From positions 1 through 64,000 of the forward strand of contig WRHU01000003.1 of assembly GCA_009783085.1 (NCBI GenBank): a stretch of DNA of 64,000 bases, given 5' to 3'. The translations under genes were made by a program, and so were the position numbers. Shown in pieces: positions 45,201 through 49,965 of this stretch. Source of the DNA: Coriobacteriia bacterium (GTDB taxonomy: Bacteria > Actinomycetota > Coriobacteriia > Coriobacteriales > UBA8131). Each line of letters opens with the position of its first letter. Positions within the stretch are counted from its first letter, which is position 1. The notes below the pieces were generated by a model. The model was given only the letters and a program-made list of their open reading frames with translations, did not search any database and had not been told where the DNA came from.

Positions 45201-46877
45201 TTTATTCCTAAGGGCACAAACGGTGTGAGCGCAACGGTTACCTTTAGCATTTTTGCCGGCAACCCGCCTGTTATTACTCCCGAAAGCCCCGTGGTAATTC
45301 CGGTATCTAACAATGCAGGCAACTTGACGCAAGCTCAGATGCTGGGCGCAACCACGGCTGATGATATTGAAGACGGCGATTTGACCCACAAGCTTACTGC
45401 TACGGGAACGGTTCCAGCAAATAAGCCTGGAATCTATCAAGTTACCTACAGCGTTACCGACTCTGACGGTAACACCACAACGGTCAAAAATGCTGTGGTT
45501 ATCGACGATGGAAGCTTCATCTTTGGTGATAACTACATCTTGGGAGCGCACGACTTTACCATTGCTGCAAGTGCGGTAAATACTGTTAATCGCTCAAACC
45601 AAATTCTTGAGCAATCAGGTGCGGTGGCTGCCAGAAATGACGGTACACCCGTTGCCGTTCAAGTGTCAAACGAAGGCGGCTATACCAATGCAGCCGGTCA
45701 ATATCGACCTACGCTCAGCATTGTTGCCGATGAGGATTTGTCCAAGCAAATTACGGCGACGGTTACCGCTGTGCCCGCTCGCTACAAAGTGACCTTTAAC
45801 GCCAACGGCGGCACGCTTACGGGAGCATCTGTTATTTATGTGCAAGCTCCAGCAACCACAGTTGGTAGCCTGCCGTCTGCTCCAACGCGTAGTGGATATA
45901 CCTTTGCCGGTTGGTACACCGCAGCTTCTGGCGGAAGCAGATTTACAGCTAACACGCCCGTTACGGATGACATAACGGTATATGCGCACTGGACCAAAAT
46001 CCCGGTGACGCCACCGGTGACGCCACCCGTTGTTGACCCTCCGCCTACGGTTACGCCTCCTCCAGCGGTAACACCACCACCTGCACCAGTTACCTATGTG
46101 CCGGTTACTACGCCTCCAGCTCCCGCACCTGCTCCTACGCCCGAGCCAGAAGTAGTAGATACGGTGCCGTTCTTTGATGCAACGCAAAAGGCGCAAGACG
46201 CTCTTACCGGTATCTTTGGAACTGGCATTCCACTTGGCCAAGGTAGCGGTATGGCAGGAACGTGGTCACTCTTTGACCTCTTGGCCGTTATTGTTTCTGC
46301 TCTTGTTGCACTGTTTGCATTCGGCAAACTCTTTGTAGACAGACGCAGGGATAAAAAAGAGGCTCGTGATGATGAGCGTGCAGCTTCTCATGAGAAGCAA
46401 GCACCTCGCAGCGAGGCTGATATGAATAGCGACAAGGACGAGAAGCGCAAACAACGCGTGTTCTACATCAACATTCCAGCACTTGCCATTGTCGCACTTG
46501 CCTTTATCGAGGCTTTGATTGTTCTGATTGTTACGCAAGACTTTACGGCTCGAATGGTGATGTTTGACAATTATTCCATTCCGCTGTCGCTTGTAGTGCT
46601 TGTGCAGCTTCTTACCCCAGCGGTAGCAGCCTTGCTCAAGAACAACCGAGATGATAATTCGGACGATCCAGCCCCGTCTGGAAAGGGAGCTGGTAGTGGT
46701 TCGGCTGGCAGGGTGGTTGCTGGTGCTGCTTCATCGGTTGCGGTTGCGCAAGCACAGGGCCATACCCAGGCTCAGGTCCAAGGGGCTCCGAATGTGCAGC
46801 TGCCGTATCAACGACAGGCCTATACGGCACAAGCTGGCAACGCAGGCTTTGTTGGCACCACGCAAACGCCGCGCTAG
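33249..46877 (+). CDS. Giant membrane-anchored repeat surface protein, 4,542 residues
   Basis: The N-terminus has a long basic region and a late hydrophobic signal (MLTRVLAVVLAINMAFML, ~35-52). An acidic Ala/Glu linker follows, then a beta-helix-like region at ~170-800 (TIGRTLTIDGNGHTLNFGG). From ~1,130 to ~4,175 run half-units and ten units of ~300 residues, each with an EDGDIT-type turn, a YSVTDSDxNT strand, DG-Y, an ILxAxSF-type strand and a second half ending in an Ig-like strand. One Listeria-Bacteroides repeat (YTFAGWYTAASGG) lies at ~4,180-4,248, then a Pro/Thr stalk. The C-terminus has three membrane segments (~4,339, 4,405, 4,441) instead of LPXTG. GGGGAGG precedes the ATG. An adhesin role is inferred. 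Confidence 0.85.
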   Translation: MEAKAHNQKRARANNTKQRTTRAEQTSKEIREKGMLTRVLAVVLAINMAFMLAMPAGAIANQATALSEDLVATSAQAAESTNEAQQSNAANGGDTAPSQEGASDEHAGSASFDDENPLSGDASTEDTEQAGQSAAEANDEQADAAVDEEAAQAEADEADEAIAPLATVTLGPGQVAVDTWDDLRSAISNTANNYIRLDADITRTNTATSADLATIGRTLTIDGNGHTLNFGGSITRNGSNFQLTSAATGTLTLKDIKIVRTNASYDYSYLITSGAREWNDYTDNYNANYDEWTCWWSPANVTSGRNWTVSLENVEGVGTQTGGLVSNIAGSLRVTGNLIWQTGYNTDARRNNEAVVNVRDQVYNAATVDITSNGNHLVQSSVRQSGLLTTCTVSFTGGTKAHLYTSRTNSPHTSALLIGGQTIYELDGSTMSDRRIRAELNVSGAGTELDISSYSRAYASDAWYVTLFCVPLVLTGSEGGINITGGAKVSVKSLGTGNSGSSALYQQIVGGTFNLDGQGTQLTVENFGNGPNSKSNIPTFHFRYVGSQTLNVSNGAELKVWRHFANNTVDTSALRFGLGKNNSFIIKSGGRVMIINEGNNSPVSTTSRQTMSNAGIEYGNDNFTFDIEGYGSAIEVYSARGAAIAAQDSGGQADGFDNGRITVGENAIVVMEGNVNSTTDGIFGTRDNLVFQLNHPMYYSFANINTRVGARVFYNRSGGPARLLSTNSDVAVWGNGNNSRPNNQVDGDPYQSWSLINYELRGANFSTHQSSSDTTFQTAMNSGGMQNYRRISGNNSPAWIENLLEPTNADKYVRFVGKVPEGIEDLVYGGEGRHVWTNEVYGRLSITRADGSTETSTAGQVSSLRSESIYEVEPASEIEGVVRYANPAGFLHTGDTYEITQAWRGEVDDPTSTKVHISQPHDIFATPVTVKDVLPPVPASITSHGTGKLWLGLGSEISGTWLDAAAQKAAEPHNPEPAVKLYAVVNTADNVLKDGGEVVYGTLNANGTWSFVLTETAAAGLSVGDKLYFVLEDENENANPLVATPIHDTTKAAAPYLTVSLSDLILTHDDAYIGTKRAAEIADLIANSTEQFAELKDLINASAAKRVETTLGTEVVVNHVDPSWNEPAYYELENFKTINPDGEEYGVKYASVSDPSLENMGKVTVLPFEQATAFIGANDFTISVNNATALMNLSNAERNVQLIELAQALARANNTDPFTADMVQVTSVAIPNPAMAGSYDVTFAVKGMTPDAAHSVTIKAHVIPGNVPILMVTTPIEVWIGDPADPARSASSILPNELDLNAGILALAAENGEDITDLVTYDQGMADALDLAKKGMYPITYSVVNSDGNTATATRLVVVNDGSYVVVDPEEYDDVYILHAQSFIKHVDEANAATILVDAKAQAWLVDASSATGTAPATAIVFDNPSGYGSGCALGEYPLVIAVDEDTTIVQSITATVWNKDEETDEEDPETGFRYHLGANDVVLVVTQLGDYVGDSETVKKNLINASLAEAYRLTNSSTYLGDPLPLTSLDNAGVVVIANNIEATGKAGDSFTVTFGVKESPAIQVTVTYLLYGTAPTISFDPESSPGALDGGDPLVYPCQPGEDAHFLTAAEIKAKMLVWDNEDGDLWDETTFVVSGAAEGLIHTKTPGVYSVTYSVTDSDGMSATATRALVIQDGRYVIDTEEGVIIGAKNFVIAQSDVQGTEGEVRSYSRAYAYTTKGAPIASSDLYLAGFPPAGYVSNAEPGDYPFTWMVSGKTTEKHITGTVTDADVVYPGGNTDLYAIVANNFTVNLAQAQEMIDAGLNNSLLTKSDVRVYPLVDNIPTGTPYVANNGNFTSVLNADPGYPLTYGVLVEGKPVITNPYTQVMARGRVSQGEMPTITALTPLEIWIGEADNKPASALLPGQYFDLYEVYAADAEDDAAGIPLVITPSYLDPTTGVNVNEPGLYTVSFSVTDSDNNTATAQRVVVVNDGHFVVSDDEEQGGRILYASSFLTLLSAVSTNPALIEAEILDKSRAKLFDGTTGAQIDLDAGTLISVSTGGYGPVVDTYSIAITVHDTPSGELTKHIKGVVVDAEVITPEVPPTFGPATYVYGNNIKQLISEAEATAALGSAGIIAALNAHATTLWPEGNITDPGVVISDTDDFITRLTTAPLTDVVDRYRFPTSDTDLISSIDLSITVWDGNPPEITILEKPLALDFKTEASAFDNGSGFLTDAKILEGVTAFDIEDGDITHLISYEIAEVTDGEPGTTMTGIPVNRPGIYQVVYTVMDSDHNIATDSRAIVLQHGEYVWDGEYILKALSFVIRSSEVNTVRAEEQVLAMSEAAVAWTVDGQPRTATIKSLGGYNKTPMDYTVTVQVFSHPTLTKQVTARVLNDGDPQAQKPGDMHGDNGTTCSVVAMNFRINSVDANALIAAYGTVGNASYDAEFINRAEVAIYHRATAEMDPAPSINRKLVADGGFSTSGELKHGDSFKITFECGEDDAAQTSITAFVDNGLPPIIYAPEVRIIWVGEPGDKPEGALLPSEWLDAEGKNGVTAWDDYDGDITALIKTGSLDALDNFTEGDPIDLAKRDVFQDVSYSVTDSDYNTATKTVKVFVTKNAVIDGDYLILAYSFIESLDNAKANGTDDAEILRLAAAKAWRIKNNSATMNEQLPVAADSLLVVNDRADYQAKVGTYEPIMIGIIPQPGFGNGVKSCGITGVIVDKDSIDDGFDGDIRYVVAADHVMLTLDEALDFAGMSAAVKLRLIERAAALSWIIDGDIDSWTPDVYYNEIGDIDHPIEPRGTYEVTFIPTGQPDVRATVIFEIDNGNSPVISFIEAPLVLQKDAGSKTPLTDAELKAHMLVTDIEDDAKGIDLWAATTVSALDGSPLNLNLATVGVWQALYTVTDSDGNTTTAQRAIVVDDGRYIIDEDDDIIIGARDYVVPRVGDGHVNGTESQAKHLSYAEAYDIDGYPLSVSWTGAPSGYVEGAEAGDYPITWKVVDRDTTKSITAHVVDADEVDNGNKSASYALVASDFRVNLTQAQEILDTGDAAYISWAKVQVFPLVPSAVPAEPVLIDTAGFDAELGTYAPITFGITGVLATEQSVGITGTVSQGEMPVLTVPTPVEIWIGEPSDPERSATSITPSEYTGDLYNVTASDFEDDRNGKTLTVVATPDVSTGAVNVGKVGLYVINYSLTDSDHNTVTAQRVVVVNDGRYVADNRILRAKSFVTLLSNVTSVPGNINPEILSKSSTALFNGTTGEQLAPDNTFVYNSGGYTNAVGVYPIVVRGANEPSGYLSKNITGEVVDADVIGSGPDDPNEDTTYVFGNNISMRIAEAQSILDAASFDAALLKALGAGARKTQADGTILTLTPLLSDDGDFAAKVGTYTVEVSDPDGVVTIQLTVQVTAGDAPWIIATPKPLNIDFEPQSSDSVSRTQLMQGVTAGDTEDGVLTHKVVINPDADGKEKLPAIPLNAASVTPVVYSVTDSDNNTTTETRMVIVNDGSIVYDDKYILQAYSFVVASADVAAADSIEQLIMNYSQARAWNSDGELVDAYVVDTDSMTATPDDYYPTLGIKDYLDLTKTITARVLPEGTTGGNGDRYAITAHDFRLSLADAGALQAIARAYGYEDEFIARAEATSYLRAGSDLVSGGVPQLADDGGFSTAIFAERGDADYPTVIPVKFWVTEDHTAFCWVNVTISDGDAPVITFPPLRVIWIGDENDPNRTPGSVTPDEWHYVYGPDHATTTSGDVIATDTEDGNITNKLIWGTLEGVDTFVEMDDPLDMSKPGFQKVTYSVTDSDRNTTRATDLVLINDGTYAVDGAYVIQAYDFIKRLADVKGSDEEILAASFAKAWRVETINEAEKALLPLEVTELLMVVDNAGYKAEEGDYYPIQIGLNPESDYTGSNPIRNITGKVVDKDVLEGGTVGGARYEVGANNVTLKISDAPELVGLSDTVKQLLIAAAKAEAWEITSAIEDWDVDVIANEIGDAAHPIKPGGTYNVTFIPKGTNGVSATVTFSIFAGNPPVITPESPVVIPVSNNAGNLTQAQMLGATTADDIEDGDLTHKLTATGTVPANKPGIYQVTYSVTDSDGNTTTVKNAVVIDDGSFIFGDNYILGAHDFTIAASAVNTVNRSNQILEQSGAVAARNDGTPVAVQVSNEGGYTNAAGQYRPTLSIVADEDLSKQITATVTAVPARYKVTFNANGGTLTGASVIYVQAPATTVGSLPSAPTRSGYTFAGWYTAASGGSRFTANTPVTDDITVYAHWTKIPVTPPVTPPVVDPPPTVTPPPAVTPPPAPVTYVPVTTPPAPAPAPTPEPEVVDTVPFFDATQKAQDALTGIFGTGIPLGQGSGMAGTWSLFDLLAVIVSALVALFAFGKLFVDRRRDKKEARDDERAASHEKQAPRSEADMNSDKDEKRKQRVFYINIPALAIVALAFIEALIVLIVTQDFTARMVMFDNYSIPLSLVVLVQLLTPAVAALLKNNRDDNSDDPAPSGKGAGSGSAGRVVAGAASSVAVAQAQGHTQAQVQGAPNVQLPYQRQAYTAQAGNAGFVGTTQTPR
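36730..45770 (+). repeat. Higher-order repeat array in the giant gene
   Basis: Ten ~0.9-kb units, measured from the DG-Y marker: near 37330, 38274, 39162, 40108, 41053, 41958, 42828, 43698, 44634 and 45507. By sequence, units 1, 5 and 9 match each other best (for example GANDVVLVV against GANNVTLKI), as do 2 and 6 (IIGAKNF / IIGARDY), 3 and 7 (DGTTGAQ / NGTTGEQ), and 4 and 8. The order is therefore A-B-C-D, A-B-C-D, A, partial B, preceded by a half unit. The super-period shrinks from about 3.72 to 3.55 kb along the array. Confidence 0.8.
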
Positions 46878-46900
46878 CTTCTGACACAAAAATAGGATAT

Positions 46901-46940
46901 GACGAGAGCCAGCTGGTATGCATGTCAGCTGGCTCTCGTC
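46901..46940. terminator. Strong hairpin after the giant gene
   Basis: Perfect 15-bp stem GACGAGAGCCAGCTG (46901-46915) with its complement (46926-46940) around a 10-base loop that is itself nearly palindromic (GTATGCATGT). It starts 24 bases after the stop. There is no U-tract on either strand, so it may act by RNA stabilisation or factor-assisted termination. Confidence 0.6.
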
Positions 46941-46997
46941 CTGTAAGCCCATAAGCCTATAAACCCTCAAGTCTGAGCTTGAGATTAAAGACGCAAA

Positions 46998-47058
46998 GAA
47001 GCGCCGGAGTAGGTAACTACGTACCTTTCAGGCGCTTCGATGCTATCTACTCTAGCAT
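46998..47058. other. Pair of small hairpins
   Basis: GAAGCGCC/GGCGCTTC (46998-47038) with an inner AGGTA/TACCT stem, then ATGCTA/TAGCAT (47040-47058). They lie directly after the first hairpin. No U-tract. Function unknown. Confidence 0.45.
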
Positions 47059-47409
47059 AGATCACTAGGTGATTTCAACCACAATCCCGTGCCGATTTAT
47101 AAACTTGATGCGCTTGACCCCCTTTGGGATTATTATTTTTGCTGTTTTTTGTGTATGCATAGCTCAATCCATTCAAGTTATCATCACCATAGCAAGCAAT
47201 TCTTGCTGGGCTCTGTACCGTTTCTATACGTGGGCTATATTTTTTATTACTTATTTATTAGCCGGTTCTTACTCAGTGATTAAGAATTGCAAAATATGCC
47301 CCCACACCCCATTTGCCGTTCGCCGTCCAAAACCTACTGCTTACCGCAAATACTGCAAACAGTCCCTCGTAGTATCCCTCAAAATGCCCTAGTGCAAACA
47401 GGCGTACCC
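47059..47409. other. AT-rich intergenic region, no supported gene
   Basis: This stretch is visibly richer in A and T than the surrounding genes. A 107-codon frame from 47069 encodes hydrophobic residues but has no proper start or ribosome-binding site and no recognisable similarity. It may be remnant DNA. Confidence 0.35.
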
Positions 47410-47438
47410 TTGACAAAGGCGATTTTGGTTGGCAATAT
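47410..47438 (+). promoter_or_regulatory. Candidate promoter for the leucine-rich-repeat protein
   Basis: Consensus TTGACA (47410-47415), 17 bases, CAATAT (47433-47438). The leader to 47732 would be ~285 bases. It contains two TTTGCAAA-like boxes (47450, 47471) and three tandem GGGTGGAAA copies (47606-47639). Confidence 0.5.
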
Positions 47439-47731
47439 ATGCGAAGCGTTTGCAAAGGAAGGTTCAGTTGTTTGCAAAAAAGGTTTGAATTGTCTGTAAA
47501 AATCTTTGAGCAAACCCCTTGAAAAGGCCAAAAACCTTGGGACCTTCACCGTCTGCTTTGCTTTTGCGTGCCCCAGTGGTGGGGCTGGTGGAACGAAGTT
47601 TTGATGGGTGGAAAATAGGGTGGAAAATGGGTGGAAACCTCGTTGGGTTATACCCTTCATTTCTAACTGTGCCTTTGTGCGCCAACGCAATTGGTATTAA
47701 CGGAAAACAGTTAGGAAGAAAGGGTTTAACT

Positions 47732-49669
47732 ATGAACGAAAAACCGTATGTTACCAAAATGTCCCTTACCAAAAGAATGATTGCCACGTTTTTGGCGGTT
47801 ATGCTTGCCTGCGCTACGATGGTCGTAGCTCCAGCATCTGCTTTTGGTGATGAGGGCGAGCTTGTGTCTGCTGGGTTCACGTATGTGGTAGGAGATGAGA
47901 ATGCTGAGCATGGTGCTGGCATTTATATCAAAGACTACGATGGTGGAGCGAGCACTCTTACCGTTGGAAACATATCTGCTGATTTTAGCTGGGCTGACGT
48001 TGTTTCCATCGAACTGAGCGACTTAAATCCAAAGCTTACCAGCCTTGATGTACAAGCGTGTGTTAACTTGGCGTATCTTGATTGTTCCAATAATGCGCTT
48101 GCGACCCTTCGTGTGAAAGAAACGGTACAGGGGAACACTAATCGAAATAATACGCTCGTATATCTTGATTGCTCAAACAATAACCTTTCCTATCTTGGTA
48201 ACCTCCAGCAGGGTAAGGGTGTGCAATACTATGAGAAGCTAGAGTGGCTTGTTTGTTCCAATAACAAGCTTGACAACAATAGTACGAGCGAACTTATGTT
48301 GCCAGCTTCCCTGATACATCTTGACTGCTCCGGCACTGGCTACAAGGCTCTTAACATAAGCCTTTGCACAGAGCTTGAGTCCTTAATCTGCTTCGGTATG
48401 ACGAACCTTGGTGCTTTTACTGTTAACCCTAATCCTCTCATTCATCTCACTACGGTTGACTACGGCAATACCCCCGGCATACCGTCAAACATTACTGAGG
48501 GTTTTGATGCAATGGCTATCACGAGCTTTGAGATTGACGGAGTTTTTGGCGACATTGATGAGGAAGCTGGAGAAATCACTCTTACCTTTCCTTATGGCAC
48601 TGACGTAACCGCTCTTACACCAGTTATTGACTGGTCGGGCGCAAGCATTTATCCAGAGGCAGACGATAGCGCTGTTGATTTTACCGATGACGTTGTTTAT
48701 ACCGTAACTGCCCAAACAGGCGGCACAAAGGAATACACGGTTTCTGTTGTTGTTGTAGATCCCAGTGATGAGTGCGACATTGTATCGTTTGCAGTTGAGG
48801 GTATTGACGATGACATGATTGTTATGGACGGCACTGACATTGCGGTAACCGTACCATTTGACGCAGACATTGCTGACCTTGTTCCAACTATCGAGTGCAG
48901 CGAATTTGCAACGGTTTCGCCAGAGAGCGGAATTGCAATGGCTCTCGATAACTTGGTTGCAATCTATACCGTAACAGCTCAAGATGGCACTACGCAGGAC
49001 TACACCGTTACGGTTACTGTTGCTCCAGACCCAAATGCAGAAATCATTGATCCTGACGATGGCACCGGCGACAACAACAACAATGGCAACGGTGGCAATA
49101 ACGGCAACAACAACGGCGGACTTGCTGCTCCTGTTGCTAAAGCACCTGCTATTTCTGGTGTTTCAAAGGTGACGGTTAACGCTGGCTACAAGAAGTTCAG
49201 CAAAACCTTTAAGGTTACAGGCTCACCTGCACCTGAGGTAAGCATTAAGGTTCCCAAGAAAGCTAAGGGCAAAATCAGCATCAACAAAAATGGCAAACTG
49301 ACTGTCAAGAAGGGTCTCAAAAAGGGAACCTATACCGTACACATCACAGCAAAGAACGCTGCTGGCGTGTACTCTGACAAAAAGGTCAAAATTGTTGTTA
49401 ACGCCAAGGGTTCTGCTCTTATCGCTGGTCCTGACCAAAAGGTTTTGAAGGTTGGCTATAAGAAGACCACCATCAAGTGCAAGGTTACTGGTGCTAAAGC
49501 TAAGGTAAGCATCAAAGTTCCTACGGCTGCTAAGGGTAAAATTAGCATCAACAAAAAGGGCAAAACAACCATCAAGAAAGGTCTTAAGGCTGGCACGTAC
49601 AAAGTGACGCTTAAGGCGAAGAACAAAAAAGGCAAGATGGACAGAGTTCTCACGATTATTGTGAAGTAA
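47732..49669 (+). CDS. Secreted leucine-rich-repeat protein with Ig-like and basic C-terminal repeats
   Basis: 645 residues. Signal peptide at ~12-38 (MIATFLAVMLACATMVVAP, cleavage after ASA). Leucine-rich repeats at ~95-240 of the internalin-like type (LTSLDVQACVNLAYLDCSNN, LVYLDCSNNNLSYL). Two DUF5018-like domains follow, ~255-430 (ITSFEIDGVFGDID; IVSFAVEGIDDDM). An Asn/Gly linker leads to two basic modules (~465-645; GKISINKNGKLTVKKGLKKG and GKISINKKGKTTIKKGLKAG). There is no LPXTG and no membrane tail, so the Lys-rich C-terminus may bind the acidic wall; that is inference. AAAGGG lies seven bases before the ATG; the in-frame extension upstream to 47519 lacks similarity. Confidence 0.82.
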   Translation: MNEKPYVTKMSLTKRMIATFLAVMLACATMVVAPASAFGDEGELVSAGFTYVVGDENAEHGAGIYIKDYDGGASTLTVGNISADFSWADVVSIELSDLNPKLTSLDVQACVNLAYLDCSNNALATLRVKETVQGNTNRNNTLVYLDCSNNNLSYLGNLQQGKGVQYYEKLEWLVCSNNKLDNNSTSELMLPASLIHLDCSGTGYKALNISLCTELESLICFGMTNLGAFTVNPNPLIHLTTVDYGNTPGIPSNITEGFDAMAITSFEIDGVFGDIDEEAGEITLTFPYGTDVTALTPVIDWSGASIYPEADDSAVDFTDDVVYTVTAQTGGTKEYTVSVVVVDPSDECDIVSFAVEGIDDDMIVMDGTDIAVTVPFDADIADLVPTIECSEFATVSPESGIAMALDNLVAIYTVTAQDGTTQDYTVTVTVAPDPNAEIIDPDDGTGDNNNNGNGGNNGNNNGGLAAPVAKAPAISGVSKVTVNAGYKKFSKTFKVTGSPAPEVSIKVPKKAKGKISINKNGKLTVKKGLKKGTYTVHITAKNAAGVYSDKKVKIVVNAKGSALIAGPDQKVLKVGYKKTTIKCKVTGAKAKVSIKVPTAAKGKISINKKGKTTIKKGLKAGTYKVTLKAKNKKGKMDRVLTIIVK

Positions 49670-49765
49670 CACAGCCCACCTTGTGAGGCACTGTCTAAGA
49701 CTCTTTTGTGGGGATACAACTGATGCTACATCAGAAAGGGTCTAACAAAGCCTCACGTCGTTATA

Positions 49766-49807
49766 GCAAACAGGCGGCTGCGAAGCAGCCGCCTGTTTGC
49801 CTTTTTT
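49766..49807 (+). terminator. Rho-independent terminator
   Basis: Perfect 16-bp stem GCAAACAGGCGGCTGC (49766-49781) with GCAGCCGCCTGTTTGC (49785-49800), loop GAA, followed by CTTTTTT. It lies ~100 bases after the leucine-rich-repeat gene. Confidence 0.96.
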
Positions 49808-49897
49808 AGAGGCGTCCGCTCAGCGTAAAAACCATGTCTTTTAGTAGCATATCCAGCAAAAAAATGGCATTTTATCTATACAGACATCCCCAAAAGA

Positions 49898-49906
49898 TGC
49901 TATAGT
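49898..49906 (+). promoter_or_regulatory. Extended -10 promoter of the L,D-transpeptidase gene
   Basis: TGCTATAGT is a near-consensus extended -10, 60 bases before the start. No clear -35 is present. The same TGCTAnAnT form recurs at 23680. Confidence 0.55.
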
Positions 49907-49965
49907 CTAGCGTGACCTATTTATACGCAATTCTTGTAGTTTTGCAGGTGTTCTTGGAGGAGTAT

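Noticed and set aside
36730-45770. Regular ~0.9-kb spacing considered as a CRISPR or satellite array
   Set aside because: Units are long, coding, divergent in sequence and continuous in frame; they are protein domain repeats.
47069-47392. A 107-codon hydrophobic frame in the AT-rich spacer
   Set aside because: Starts on a GTG without a spaced ribosome-binding site; hydrophobicity can follow from AT-rich sequence.
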